Shown here piece by piece: positions 26,849 to 37,200 of a stretch of 64,000 nucleotides of DNA. Source of the stretch: Candidatus Epulonipiscium sp. (lineage in GTDB: Bacteria; Bacillota_A; Clostridia; Lachnospirales; Cellulosilyticaceae). Both the position numbers and the translations under genes were made by a program. Location of the stretch: positions 78,504 to 142,503 of the forward strand of contig DUUM01000408.1 in NCBI GenBank assembly GCA_012841565.1. The letters are read 5' to 3'. Under the pieces are notes generated by a model. The model did no database searches. It was given only the letters and a program-made list of their open reading frames with translations, and was not told where the DNA came from. Positions within the stretch are counted from its first letter, which is position 1; each line of letters opens with the position of its first letter.

Positions 26849-29461
26849 ATGTCAGATAAGAAATCAAAACAAGAAACCACTAAGCCTGTAGACGCAGCTG
26901 CAATGGTAGACGCTCTTGTAAAGAATGCCGATCAAGCACTTAAAGCTTATATGGAGCTTACACAAGAACAAGTAGATAAAATCACTAAAGCAATGGCTCT
27001 AGCAGGTGTTAGTGAACATATGAATCTTGCAAGACTTGCAATAGAAGAAACAGGTAGAGGTATTTTTGAAGATAAGGTCACTAAGAACATCTTCGCCACA
27101 GAATTCGTATACCATAGTATCAAATACGATAAAACAGTAGGTGTTATTGAAGATAACGAAGAAGAAGGATACTCTGAAATTGCAGAGCCTGTTGGTATCG
27201 TTGCTGGTGTAACCCCTGTTACTAACCCAACTTCTACGACCATGTTCAAGTCCCTTATTTGTGCTAAAACACGTAATCCAATTATTTTCGGATTCCACCC
27301 ATCCGCACAAAAATGTTCTGCTGAAGCAGCTCGTATACTACGTGATGCCGCAGTAGCTGCTGGTGCACCAGAACACTGTATACAATGGGTTGAGTTCCCT
27401 TCTATTGAAGCAACTAATGCACTTATGAATCACCCAGATGTAGCTATGATCCTTGCAACAGGTGGATCTGGAATGGTTCGCGCAGCATATTCATCAGGTA
27501 AACCAGCTCTTGGAGTAGGCCCTGGTAACGTCCCATGCTTTATTGAAAAAACAGCTAATGTTGAGCAAGCAGTTACAGACCTTATCCTTTCAAAGTCATT
27601 TGATAACGGAATGATTTGTGCATCTGAGCAAGCTGCCATCATCGAAGCACCTATATATAACCAAGCAGTAGCCTATATGAAAAAACACAATTGCTACTTT
27701 GCTACTAAAGAAGAAATTAAGAAAATTACACCAGTGGTCATTAATCCAGAAAACAACATGGTTAATGCTGCTATCGTAGGTAAATATCCTTTTGAAATTG
27801 CAGCACTTGCAGGAATTACGATTCCTAAAGATACAAAAGTACTTTGCTGTGAAATTGATGGTGTAGGCGCTGAGTATCCATTATCTAGAGAAAAATTATC
27901 CCCAGTGCTTGCAGTCCTTAAAGCAAAAAACGCTCAAGACGGTATTGATTTAGCAGAAGCAATGGTTGAGCTTGGCGGTTTAGGTCACTCATCTGTTATT
28001 CACTCTAATGATGATGCAGTAATTAATAGATTTGGTGACACACTTAAAACAGGTCGTATTATCGTTAACTCCCCTTCTACACACGGGGCAATTGGAGATA
28101 TCTATAACACAAATATGCCTTCACTTACTTTAGGCTGTGGATCTTATGGACGTAACTCCACAACTTCTAACGTAACCGCTGTAAACTTAGTCAATAAAAA
28201 GAGGGTGGCGAAGAGACGCGTGAACATGCAATGGTTTAAAATTCCAGAAAGAATCTATTTTGAAGCAGGTTCTACTCAGTACCTAGCAAAAATGCCAAAT
28301 ATTACACGTGCTTTAATTGTTACAGACCCTATGATGGTTAAGTTTGGTTATGTAGACAAAGTTATATATCAATTAAGAAAAAATATGAATAATGTTGTTA
28401 TAGATGTCTTTAGTGATGTTGAACCAGATCCAGATATCGAAACAGTAAAAAAAGGTGCAGAACTTATGAAAACCTTTAAGCCAGATGTTATTATTGCTCT
28501 TGGTGGTGGTTCTCCAATGGACGCTGCTAAAGGTATGTGGTTATTCTACGAAAACCCAAATGCTGACTTTGACGGTATGTCCCAAAAGTTCTTAGACATT
28601 CGTAAGCGTGTTTACAAATTCCCTATCCTAGGTAAAAAGGCTAAATTCGTAGCAATTCCAACAACATCAGGTACAGGTTCTGAAGTAACCTCATTTGCAG
28701 TTATCTCTGATAGATCTAAAGGCATGAAATACCCTCTTGCTGACTACGAACTAACACCAGACGTTGCAATTATTGACCCTGAGTTTGTTATGAGTGTACC
28801 AGCCGGGGTAACAGCAGATACCGGTCTTGACGTACTGACACATGCTCTTGAAGCTTACGTATCTATATTAGCATCTGATTATACAGACGCATTAGCTATG
28901 AAAGCCATTCAATTAGTATTTGACTACTTACCAAGATCTTACAAGAATGGTGCTACAGATCCACTTGCACGTGAAAAAATGCATAATGCATCTTGTATCG
29001 CAGGTATGGCATTTACAAATGCATTCCTTGGTGTTAACCACTCAATGGCCCATAAGTTAGGTGCTGAGTTCCATGTTGCACATGGTAGAGCTAACGCAGT
29101 ATTATTACCACATGTTATAGCATATAACGGTGCAACGACACCAAGTAAATTTACAAGTTTCCCTAAATACGAGAAATTCATTGCTCCAGAAAAATATGCT
29201 GAAGTTGCTAGAGCATTAGGCCTTCCAGCTTCTACACCAGAAGAAGGGGTTCAATCATTAATTAAAGCTGTTAAAGACTTAATGAAAGAAGTGAATATCC
29301 CAATGACCTTCAAAGAGTGTGGCATTGATGAAAAAGCATATATGGCAGCTGTCGAAGACCTTTCATACAAGGCTTTTGAAGACCAATGTACAACAGCTAA
29401 CCCAAGACTTCCAAAGGTTAGTGAAATATCAGAGTTATATAAGAAAGCTTATATCGGTTAA
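26849..29461 (+). CDS. adhE: Bifunctional acetaldehyde-CoA / alcohol dehydrogenase
   Basis: Reduces acetyl-CoA to ethanol in two NADH-using steps. Residues about 15-440 are the aldehyde dehydrogenase half, with catalytic Cys in NGMICASEQ (about 257). About 460-865 is the iron-dependent alcohol dehydrogenase: [13 protein letters not shown] (NAD site, about 550) and metal-binding histidines in [24 protein letters not shown]. 870 residues matches known AdhE, which forms spirosome filaments. AAGGAGG precedes the ATG. Expected control is Rex through the operator upstream. Confidence 0.97.
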   Translation: MSDKKSKQETTKPVDAAAMVDALVKNADQALKAYMELTQEQVDKITKAMALAGVSEHMNLARLAIEETGRGIFEDKVTKNIFATEFVYHSIKYDKTVGVIEDNEEEGYSEIAEPVGIVAGVTPVTNPTSTTMFKSLICAKTRNPIIFGFHPSAQKCSAEAARILRDAAVAAGAPEHCIQWVEFPSIEATNALMNHPDVAMILATGGSGMVRAAYSSGKPALGVGPGNVPCFIEKTANVEQAVTDLILSKSFDNGMICASEQAAIIEAPIYNQAVAYMKKHNCYFATKEEIKKITPVVINPENNMVNAAIVGKYPFEIAALAGITIPKDTKVLCCEIDGVGAEYPLSREKLSPVLAVLKAKNAQDGIDLAEAMVELGGLGHSSVIHSNDDAVINRFGDTLKTGRIIVNSPSTHGAIGDIYNTNMPSLTLGCGSYGRNSTTSNVTAVNLVNKKRVAKRRVNMQWFKIPERIYFEAGSTQYLAKMPNITRALIVTDPMMVKFGYVDKVIYQLRKNMNNVVIDVFSDVEPDPDIETVKKGAELMKTFKPDVIIALGGGSPMDAAKGMWLFYENPNADFDGMSQKFLDIRKRVYKFPILGKKAKFVAIPTTSGTGSEVTSFAVISDRSKGMKYPLADYELTPDVAIIDPEFVMSVPAGVTADTGLDVLTHALEAYVSILASDYTDALAMKAIQLVFDYLPRSYKNGATDPLAREKMHNASCIAGMAFTNAFLGVNHSMAHKLGAEFHVAHGRANAVLLPHVIAYNGATTPSKFTSFPKYEKFIAPEKYAEVARALGLPASTPEEGVQSLIKAVKDLMKEVNIPMTFKECGIDEKAYMAAVEDLSYKAFEDQCTTANPRLPKVSEISELYKKAYIG

Positions 29462-29470
29462 TCTTATAAC

Positions 29471-29505
29471 AAAAGGCTGGTTCTCGTTACGAGAATCAGC
29501 CTTTT
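29471..29505 (+). terminator. adhE terminator
   Basis: AAAAGGCTGGTTCTCG, loop TTAC, CGAGAATCAGCCTTTTT. One mismatch in the stem. It can also serve the converging minus-strand gene. Confidence 0.85.
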
Positions 29506-29517
29506 TATTTAATATAT

Positions 29518-31139
29518 TTATTTAGAACGGTTATAAGCATCCATACGAATTTCAATAAGTCTTTCAAGTCCCATGGCGTTAAGTTGGCTTATATACTCGC
29601 CCCACTCTTCTTCTATTCCACCATCCATGATCCATTTAGCACGCATGTGTAAGACATACCCACCTATATCTGTACCTATAATTGCTAGTTCTTCTGTTTC
29701 TTCTTCCGTATAAATTAAACTAGGGAATGGTTCTGTAACGTACTGATCAGATAGTTTACTAATCTCTAACTTAAAACCATCACCTGAGTCTTTATTTAAA
29801 ATAATCTTATCTGTAAAATCTGGATCAACAAACTTTGGTCCGAAATCCCTAAAACTTTGATCCCAATACCAGGCATCCGCACTTGTACCTTCTGGCGGCG
29901 TATTGAGGATGTATGTTCCATCATCATTTTTATTTATAACCGTTCCAATAGCACCCCAGAAGTTCTGAATACTGGCTTCATTAGTATAAAATTCATCAAG
30001 CCAACGTGCTGCAACTTCAGGATTTTTACAAGCTGTTGTAATAACTGCTTCATTACGCATAATACTAAATACGCCATCCTTATCCCCACCTGCATATCTT
30101 TGTCCATCTGGCCCTGCAAGAGGTGGAATTGCCACATATTGATCACTCCATTTACCCATAACTGAATCTGGTGTCCATTGGAATGTAAGCCCTATAAGCG
30201 GTGCAGATTCATCCACATATTTACCTGTTAACATAGAGTCATCTTGTGTAAATATTTCAGGGTCTATACTCCCATCTGCATACAAGCTATGAACCCATCC
30301 AATGGCTTCTTTATACCTTTCTGAAGTTGGGAAAAAGAAAGCTTCCCCATCTAATATAGACATCGACGTTTCATTAATATCTGTTATTCCAAAAGGATTC
30401 AGTAAATCCACATGTATATCCCCGTTACTACTAAAAGGAATCTCATCATTAGGATCACCGTTACCGTTAGCATCTTGTTCTTTAAATGCCTTAAGTACCT
30501 TTGCTAAGTCCTCATATGTATCAGGAATCTCAAGACCTAAATTATCAAGCCAAGTCTTGTTAATAATTGGCTGATTACGGGTCATGGGTCTAGCCGGAAG
30601 ATTTTTGCTAAGGAGTAAATATTTCCATCTGGAAATGTTGAAACTGTTCTAAATGCTGGATACGTCTCCATGGCATGTTTATAGTTCGGCATATTATTTT
30701 CAATTAAATCATCTAGCGGTACAAAAAAATCAAGATTTTTAAGAATATCGCCATCATTTACTGTTCCACTTCCAAGGAAGATATCTGGTAAATTCCCACC
30801 TGCAAGGAGGATGCTTTTTTGCTCTCCCCAATCATTACTTGATGCTACTGTCCAATTAATTTTAACATTAGAATTTTTTTCAAGATCAATGAGCCATTGA
30901 TTTTGTGCAAATGAATCTCCCATATCACCCCAACGCATAGTCATTACAGTTAGTTCCACCGGTTCATTTACAATTGGCATACCCGTTGCATTAAAGTTAC
31001 TATCATCACCGGCAACCTGTCCAACTTCTGTCCCGGGTGTTGAACTCTTCCCTTTATCAGCTTTACCACATCCAGCAAAACTGGTGAGTGTTAAAGTTGC
31101 CACCAATAAAAGACTAACTCGTTTTAATACTAGTTTCAT
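29518..31139 (-). pseudogene. Sugar ABC transporter substrate-binding lipoprotein, frameshifted
   Basis: Two overlapping frames make one extracytoplasmic binding protein of the LplA-like family. The N-terminal piece (30582-31139) has a signal peptide with lipobox LTSFAGC and ends IYSLAKIFRLDP*. The C-terminal piece (29518-30585) begins PMTRNQPIINKTWLDNLGLE, exactly what should follow. One base is missing near 30595-30602 (ATCTTCCGGCTAGACCC); adding one base would give KILPARPMTRNQ. About 540 residues if repaired. It could be a real inactivating mutation or a sequencing error; the rest of the frame is intact. Confidence 0.85.
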
Positions 31140-31191
31140 AATATCTCCCCTTTTTTAATATTAATCAATATGGTTAAGGCCCTTTGGCCAA

Positions 31192-31737
31192 TTACCCTTT
31201 AACAGCACCAATCATTACTCCTTGATTAAAATGCTTTTGCACAAAAGGATAAAAGCACATAATAGGAACGGTCGATACAATAATAGCAGCATACCGCATA
31301 AGGTTTGCTTTTCGTATTGCTAATTGTGCTGCTTCACCAGTACCCATAGCAAATTGCATCTGATTAGTAATAAGTATATTACGTAAAATAAGTTGCAGTG
31401 GATATAGGTCTGCATCTTGTAAATAAATCAAAGCATTGAAATATGAATTCCATTGTCCCACTGCCGTCCATAATGCAATAACTGCAATAATAGCTTTAGA
31501 AAGTGGTAAAACCATTGTAAAGAAAAATTGTAAATTTCCACATCCGTCAATTTGAGCCGCGTCCCATAAATCTTCTGGAAGACTATTACTAAAGAATGTC
31601 CTAGCGACAATAACATTGTAAATTGATACCGAAAACGGCAAAACCATAACCCAAAATGTATTATATAAATTTAAGTCCTTAACAACTAAAAATGTTGGTA
31701 TCAAACCGCCATTAAAAAACATGACAAAAAGAAACAT
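31192..31737 (-). pseudogene. Sugar ABC transporter permease (LplC/YtcP type), N-terminus missing
   Basis: 181 residues correspond to the last ~60% of a YtcP/LplC permease, from FFNGGLIPTFLVVKDLNL onward, including the EAA-type coupling loop LPEDLWDAAQIDGCGNLQFF and the terminal MIGAVKG. The normal protein is about 295 residues; the first ~115, with two membrane segments, are gone. No ribosome site precedes the first ATG. The break is at about 31738, where a gene fragment of the opposite strand begins. Confidence 0.8.
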
Positions 31738-31740
31738 AAA

Positions 31741-32172
31741 GGTAAAACAAAACTAGTCATTCATGCTCCAAAAGGAGATTTAGATGTTATACCATCAAAA
31801 AGAAAGTATCGTTTTATAATTTATGGTCTTTCAAATATTGGGAATATAACTGCTTTATGTAATAATAATACGATCCCCTTTACCAGCAACTACAAAGAAG
31901 ATTATAATCAGTTAATAATCGACCTTGATCCAATGGATTCTTCTTCTGAGTATTTACTCGTAATTGAGAATGGTAATGAACTTAAACCTAATAATATTGT
32001 CCTAGAATCCTTTAATCTATTGCAAAAAGCTCAAATAAAATTTGATTTAAAAACTCAAATTCTCACAATAATTAAAAAGCATCATAATACCACACAACTT
32101 TCAGGTGAATTGCAAGCATTACATCTTGATAAGAACTTACTAGGCTCTTTGTTGGAAATTATCACAGCATAA
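31741..32172 (+). pseudogene. C-terminal fragment, probably of a GH31 family glycosidase
   Basis: An open frame of 143 codons with no start, beginning at the break: GKTKLVIHAPKGDLDVIPSK, RKYRFIIYGLSNIG, and ending GSLLEIITA. The beta-sandwich pattern and the KxDLDVIP / RKY motif resemble the last C-terminal domain of GH31 alpha-glucosidases/xylosidases. The catalytic barrel is absent. The only in-frame ATG is at 31933, late in the domain. The remaining piece cannot be an enzyme. Confidence 0.5.
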
Positions 32173-32191
32173 AACTTAATGTCAGGTATAC

Positions 32192-32233
32192 AAATAGGCA
32201 CCAATGAAACCATGGTTTCATTGGTGCCTATTT
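32192..32233. terminator. 42-bp perfect palindrome, bidirectional terminator
   Basis: AAATAGGCACCAATGAAACC, ATGG, and its exact complement: 21-bp arms meeting at CCATGG with no unpaired base. It ends the glycosidase fragment (plus) and the oxidoreductase operon (minus, ends 32260). Confidence 0.8.
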
Positions 32234-32259
32234 GCTTCTAAAGACAATTTAATTAGTTC

Positions 32260-33285
32260 TTAGAATTTAATTGTCTTCCGTTGTTTCCCTGATTCATATA
32301 TTCCACAAATCATTGCTTGTGTTTTGATTGCCTCACGGCCATTAATCACTGGTTCCTCACCTTTAGACAAAGCCTCATAAAATAGATTAATTTGTTTAAT
32401 ATGGCTAACACCCCAATATTGCTTAACATCACCATATTCGAAGTTTTCAGTAGGATCTGCATCCGCACTATACTCTCTGGCATCGTTAAATCTTATGGTT
32501 GCCTTATCTGCTACCATCTTAGCAATTCCATTTTCACAGTATAGCTCAATCTCTACTGGCGCATCATAACCATAATAATTAACAGCATGAAAGGCTGTGG
32601 TAACGCCATTCTTATATTTAATCATACCCTCTGCAGAATCTTCTACTTGTATAACTGCATGGCCCCTATTAGAAATATTGGCATCTATGCTCTCTATTTC
32701 ATCATCTATAAACCAACGAACTAAGTCCATAGTGTGAATAGCTTGGTCAATAATAACGCCACCACCTTCTTTGTCCCAGGTACCTTTCCAATCACTTTTA
32801 CCATAGTACTCATCTGAACGATTCCAAGTCACCGAAAGCTTAGTTGTAATAATTTTACCTAGCTCCCCACTTTCAAGTGTTTCCTTAATAAGCCTGGATC
32901 CTGGGTTATAACGATTTTGAAATATAACGCCCAGTGTTTTTTTATTATCTTCAGCAGCTTTAACCATATCTTCTGCATCTTTAAAATCAATTGACATAGG
33001 TTTTTCCGTCATAACATGTAGCTTTTTATTTAAAGCATATATAGCAACAGGCGCATGCAAGTAATGTGGCAAGCAAATATGAAGAACATCCAAATTTTCT
33101 TTATCAATCATTTCTTTATAATCCGCGTACCCATTACAATTAAATTCTACTGATGCTTTTTTTACCCTGTCTTCTTTATTATCACAGACAGCTACTAGCT
33201 CACAGTTTTCATTATTAATAACCGGAAGAGCATGCATTGGAAATATATTCCCAATGCCTACTATTCCTACCCTAAACTTTTTCAT
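32260..33285 (-). CDS. Gfo/Idh/MocA-family oxidoreductase
   Basis: NAD(P)-dependent dehydrogenase acting on a sugar or polyol. The N-terminal Rossmann motif is GIVGIGNIFPMHALPV, the catalytic lysine lies in TEKPMS (about 96), and the substrate-side Asp/His pair is in GVIIDQAIHTMDLVRW (about 175). 341 residues from ATG 33285, whose A is the last base of the preceding gene's TAA; a GTG four codons earlier lies inside that gene. It is the last gene of a four-gene operon. Substrate unknown. Confidence 0.9.
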   Translation of the reverse strand: MKKFRVGIVGIGNIFPMHALPVINNENCELVAVCDNKEDRVKKASVEFNCNGYADYKEMIDKENLDVLHICLPHYLHAPVAIYALNKKLHVMTEKPMSIDFKDAEDMVKAAEDNKKTLGVIFQNRYNPGSRLIKETLESGELGKIITTKLSVTWNRSDEYYGKSDWKGTWDKEGGGVIIDQAIHTMDLVRWFIDDEIESIDANISNRGHAVIQVEDSAEGMIKYKNGVTTAFHAVNYYGYDAPVEIELYCENGIAKMVADKATIRFNDAREYSADADPTENFEYGDVKQYWGVSHIKQINLFYEALSKGEEPVINGREAIKTQAMICGIYESGKQRKTIKF

Positions 33286-34250
33286 TACGCCCACCACATA
33301 TCGCCTTGTGTTTCAAATATAATGGCTTCTTTCAGACAATCTATAGCCTTTTCAAGGCCTTCTTCTCTTGTCATTAAGCTATCTTCATGCTCAATACTAA
33401 GGGATCCTTCATATCCTGACATACGTAGTTCGCTCGTAATTTCTTTCCACACACTTACATCATGACCATATCCGACTGAGCGGAAGACCCAAGAACGTCC
33501 TGCCTCATCACCATAATGCTTTGTATCAAGCACACCATTTATAGCTGTATTATACTTGTCAATCTTTGTATCTTTAGCATGGAAGTGATAGATAGCACCC
33601 TTAAGGTTACGGATAGCTGCTACTGGGTCAATACCTTGCCACCACAGATGGGATGGATCAAAGTTTGCCCCTATAACCTCTCCTACTGCATTACGTAATT
33701 TCCATAAGGTATAAGGATTATAGACACTAAATCCTGGGTGCATTTCTATGGCAACTTTTGTAACACCATGACTTTTTGCAAACTCAGCTGCCTTTTTCCA
33801 GTAAGGAATTAAAACATCATTCCACTGGTACTCTAGCATCTCAGTGTAAATATCTGGCCAAGCACATGTAATCCAGTTTGGCTGTTTAGCACCTTCATAT
33901 CCTCCTGGACAACCAGAGAATGTAACCACTGTATCAAGTCCTAATTTTTCAGCTAATAGGACTGCATCAACAAAATCTTGATGATCTTGGGCTGCTATTT
34001 CTGCATTAGGATGAACTGGATTTCCGTGAACACTAAGAGCCGAAATCTCTATATTATACTTTTTAAATAATCCCTTAAATTCTTCAAACTTAGCTTCATC
34101 TGCTAATAACTCCTTAGGGTTACAGTGAGCTTTACCCGGGTTCCCCCCCGCTCCTATTTCTACTGCTTGGACCCCGAGTGGTGCAAGATAAGATAGTGTT
34201 TCTTCCAAAGTCTTATTGCCGAATAATACTGCAAATACGCCTAATTTCAT
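33285..34250 (-). CDS. Sugar phosphate isomerase/epimerase (AP endonuclease 2 family TIM barrel)
   Basis: 321 residues, xylose-isomerase-like barrel. A divalent-metal site is complete: Glu in AIEMHP (about 165), Asp/His in NFDPSHLWW (about 200), His in FHAKDT (about 230) and Glu in SIEHEDS (about 290). Such proteins isomerise, epimerise or dehydrate keto-sugars; inositol IolE/IolI belong to the same fold. A plausible partner of the oxidoreductase with which it shares a 1-bp overlap. AGGAGG precedes ATG 34250. Confidence 0.87.
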   Translation of the reverse strand: MKLGVFAVLFGNKTLEETLSYLAPLGVQAVEIGAGGNPGKAHCNPKELLADEAKFEEFKGLFKKYNIEISALSVHGNPVHPNAEIAAQDHQDFVDAVLLAEKLGLDTVVTFSGCPGGYEGAKQPNWITCAWPDIYTEMLEYQWNDVLIPYWKKAAEFAKSHGVTKVAIEMHPGFSVYNPYTLWKLRNAVGEVIGANFDPSHLWWQGIDPVAAIRNLKGAIYHFHAKDTKIDKYNTAINGVLDTKHYGDEAGRSWVFRSVGYGHDVSVWKEITSELRMSGYEGSLSIEHEDSLMTREEGLEKAIDCLKEAIIFETQGDMWWA

Positions 34251-34268
34251 AATGAAACCTCCTATATA

Positions 34269-35018
34269 CTATTGTGCTATTTTTAATTTTCTTAAGTTTT
34301 CTAAACTGATTTGAATGCTTTCAAAAGGATCTATACTGTATTCCTCTTGCTCTACAATAATCCACTCTACGTGGGCATTTTTAGCAACCTTTTCAATTCC
34401 TGCAAAATTTACAAGTCCTGTTCCTACTTCTACCTGCCTAAACTCTGGACTCGTTACATAGTCTTTAGCGTGTAATAAAGGACAACGCCCACTATATTTC
34501 TCTACATATGCCACTTCATCAACCCCACCTCTAGAAACCCAACACAGGTCTAGTTCTGCTTTTACATACTCAGGGTTTGTCTTTGAAAATAATAAATCTA
34601 AAATATACTCTCCCTCTATTTTAACAAATTCGTGATCATGGTTATGATATGAGAAAGTAATACCTTCTGCTTTGCAAGTTTTTCCGACTTTATTTAAAGT
34701 ACTCGCTAATTTCTCTACGTCTTCTATCCCTTCAAAGGTTGCCCAAGGGCACACTATATGAGTCATTCCTAGGACTTTAGCATAGTCAATTTCTTCTTCC
34801 AAATTATTTTCTAGCCTATCTAGTGGCACGTGAGCACTTACTGCTTTAAGGCCTAACCTCTTAAGATGTTCTTTCATCTGTATGGCTTCTATATCTCCAT
34901 ATCCTGCAAATTCTACGCCCTGATACCCCATCTTAGCTACTTTTTCTAATGCCCCAACAAAGTCCTTTTTAGTTTCATCTTTCAATGAATATAATTGAAT
35001 CCCAACTGGAAATCCCAT
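34269..35018 (-). CDS. Sugar phosphate isomerase/epimerase, second TIM barrel
   Basis: 249 residues, same superfamily but only distantly related to the neighbour gene. Metal-site residues: His in SYHNHDHEFV (about 128), Glu/Asp in VKAELDLCW (about 160), His in LLHAKDY (about 190) and Glu in IIVEQEEYS (about 225). Shares the operon; 18 nt lie between it and the next TIM-barrel gene. Confidence 0.85.
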   Translation of the reverse strand: MGFPVGIQLYSLKDETKKDFVGALEKVAKMGYQGVEFAGYGDIEAIQMKEHLKRLGLKAVSAHVPLDRLENNLEEEIDYAKVLGMTHIVCPWATFEGIEDVEKLASTLNKVGKTCKAEGITFSYHNHDHEFVKIEGEYILDLLFSKTNPEYVKAELDLCWVSRGGVDEVAYVEKYSGRCPLLHAKDYVTSPEFRQVEVGTGLVNFAGIEKVAKNAHVEWIIVEQEEYSIDPFESIQISLENLRKLKIAQ

Positions 35019-35030
35019 ATGCCACTCTCC

Positions 35031-36140
35031 CTATTCGCTAGTTGGTTGACCATCTTTAAAGAAAACTGGTTTTTTAGTTTTTGCTGAATTATAAATTGCT
35101 TCTAATATTTCTGTAACGACCAATGCTTCTTCTGGTTTTACAAGTGGATCTGTGTCGTTTATAACTGAATCAAGCCACATTCTAGCTTCTAATACCTCTG
35201 GCGTATCCCCTTCTGAGTCATAAAAATCAACACCACCTGCATCTAATGCTGGTTTTTTTGTATAAAACTTATCGAGGTCTTCTCCATTAATACGAAGCCC
35301 ATCTGCCATATCAGCACCTGCTAATGTTCCGCAAAGTGTGGTCTTAGCTTCTCCTACGTCTAAGGTATTAAGTGCCCAGCTTGATTCTAAGATAATCGTT
35401 GATCCGTCCTCCATTGTAATAAAAGCAAAAGCCGAATCCTCCACAGTATATTCTTCTTGGTTCCAAGGACCAAAGCTATTAGCTTTACTAGTTCTACCTT
35501 CCCAAGCTTTATACACATTACCCATAACGCTTTTTACTTTGTAATTATTCATCTCCCATAAAGTCAAGTCTAAAGCATGAGTTCCTATATCAATAAGTGG
35601 CCCTCCGCCTTGCTCTTCCTCGTTTAAGAAAACACCCCATGTAGGAACTGCCCTTCTACGAATAGCATGTGCTTTAGCAAAGTAAATATCTCCTAAATCT
35701 CCTCTTTCACAAGCAGCCTTTAAATATTGTGAATCTGATCTAAAACGATTTTGATAACCAACCGTTAATTTCTTGCCTGTCTTTTTTGCTACCTCTAGCA
35801 TTTTTCTAGCATCAGCTGCTGTTTTTGCCATTGGCTTTTCACACATAACATGCTTATCACTTTCTAGTGCATCTATGGTAATAAAGCTATGACTTAGGTT
35901 AGGTGTACAAACATGAATGACTTCAATATCTTTATCTTTCAGTAACTCTTTATAATCTGTATATACTTTTGCACCTTCAGCGCCGAATTCCTTTGCAGCC
36001 TTTTCAGCTCTCTCCGGGATAATATCACAAAAAGCTACCATTTGAGCATTTTCTACCTTTGATAATGCTGGCATATGCTTACCATTTGCTATACCACCAC
36101 AACCAATAATACCTATTTTAACAATTCTATCACTCATCAT
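35031..36140 (-). CDS. Gfo/Idh/MocA-family oxidoreductase, first gene of operon
   Basis: 369 residues. Rossmann motif GIIGCGGIANGKH, catalytic Lys in CEKPMAK (about 101), and Asp/His in GGGPLIDIGTHALD (about 190). It differs from the last gene of the operon, so the operon has two different dehydrogenases around two isomerases. AAAGGAG precedes two adjacent ATGs at 36140 and 36137; either may be used. Divergent from the AraC gene, whose product probably controls it. Confidence 0.9.
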   Translation of the reverse strand: MMSDRIVKIGIIGCGGIANGKHMPALSKVENAQMVAFCDIIPERAEKAAKEFGAEGAKVYTDYKELLKDKDIEVIHVCTPNLSHSFITIDALESDKHVMCEKPMAKTAADARKMLEVAKKTGKKLTVGYQNRFRSDSQYLKAACERGDLGDIYFAKAHAIRRRAVPTWGVFLNEEEQGGGPLIDIGTHALDLTLWEMNNYKVKSVMGNVYKAWEGRTSKANSFGPWNQEEYTVEDSAFAFITMEDGSTIILESSWALNTLDVGEAKTTLCGTLAGADMADGLRINGEDLDKFYTKKPALDAGGVDFYDSEGDTPEVLEARMWLDSVINDTDPLVKPEEALVVTEILEAIYNSAKTKKPVFFKDGQPTSE

Positions 36141-36281
36141 TATCTCTCCTTTTGGGTAGTTATTATAATTATATTTACCTTAAGTCTAGCATTTCTTATA
36201 TTTATTGTATATAATTTAAATAAACAAAAGTATAACTATTTTTACCTTCTATAGATAATCACTCTGAAAGGATGCTGCTTT

Positions 36282-37169
36282 ATGCCAACACCTTATTATG
36301 AATCTGAAAAACTTCCCCTCTCTAAATCCTCTGTTTCACTATGCAATTTATCTTCTAGCGACCAGAATAATCAAGATTATCATGTGGCCCCTCATTGGCA
36401 TACTAGTGTTGAATTGCTGTATTTTTTACAAGACAGTGCTACGGTTTGTGTAGGCTCTAACTACTATAAGGTTAAATCCGGGGATTTAATCATTATCAAT
36501 GCAGGAGAAGTACATTCTGTCTCAGGTTATAAAGGTGGAACACCTACCCATTTTGTATTAAAAATATTGCCTGAGCTTTTATATATCTCACAAAATGATT
36601 CTTTCGATGCAAACTACTTGCTACCTTTTACTATTTCTGGTTTTACTCAACACCGACTCATTAGTAAGGATCACTTACACGGCAGTCAAGTGGTTCCGCT
36701 TATGAATGAGATTTATAGCGAATTTAATACCAAACAATTTGGCTATGAATTATCAATTCAAGCTAATATCAATACAATCTTCCTTTGGATCTTAAGATAT
36801 TGGCAATCTCAAGGAATGCAAATAGAACAATTATTTCTCCAAAATAGTCAGGATTATACACGGCTCAAAACACTTTTTAAGTATGTACAAAATCACTATC
36901 ATGAACCCATTCATGTTGCAGATATGGCTGACCTTTGCAATATGAATTACAGTTATTTTTCTAGGTACTTTAAGAAATTAACAGGCAAAACCTTTGTTGA
37001 ATATGTAAATTATATACGCCTAACGGAAGCTGAAAAACTATTACTCACGACAAACTTGAATGTTACTCAGATTGCCTTTGCCACTGGATTTTCTAGCGCT
37101 AGCTACTTTATTAAAATATTTAAAAAACAAAAGGGCCTTTCCCCTAATAAAATGAGAAACACCTATTGA
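36282..37169 (+). CDS. AraC-family transcriptional regulator
   Basis: Cupin-like N-terminal sensing domain (HWHTSVELLYFL, about 35-50; GDLIIINAGEVHSV, about 70-85) and a C-terminal double HTH (about 195-290): MADLCNMNYSYFSRYFKK, QIAFATGFSSASYFIKIFKK. 295 residues. Divergently oriented to the oxidoreductase/isomerase operon across 141 bp, so it is the likely local activator, binding the sugar it handles. AAAGGATG precedes the ATG. The stop codon is within a hairpin. Confidence 0.9.
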   Translation: MPTPYYESEKLPLSKSSVSLCNLSSSDQNNQDYHVAPHWHTSVELLYFLQDSATVCVGSNYYKVKSGDLIIINAGEVHSVSGYKGGTPTHFVLKILPELLYISQNDSFDANYLLPFTISGFTQHRLISKDHLHGSQVVPLMNEIYSEFNTKQFGYELSIQANINTIFLWILRYWQSQGMQIEQLFLQNSQDYTRLKTLFKYVQNHYHEPIHVADMADLCNMNYSYFSRYFKKLTGKTFVEYVNYIRLTEAEKLLLTTNLNVTQIAFATGFSSASYFIKIFKKQKGLSPNKMRNTY

Positions 37170-37200
37170 TTAATATCAATAGGTGTTTCTCATTTTATTA
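37145..37200. terminator. Bidirectional terminator, 26-bp perfect arms
   Basis: TAATAAAATGAGAAACACCT and so on to the loop TAAT (37171-37174), then an exact complement to 37200. It spans both stop codons of the converging AraC and YtvI-like genes. Confidence 0.85.

Noticed and set aside
29518..31139. Programmed frameshift in the binding-protein gene
   Set aside because: No slippery heptamer or following structure seen; a one-base loss explains it.
31600..31900. Insertion sequence at the permease/glycosidase break
   Set aside because: No transposase, terminal inverted repeat or target duplication at 31738.
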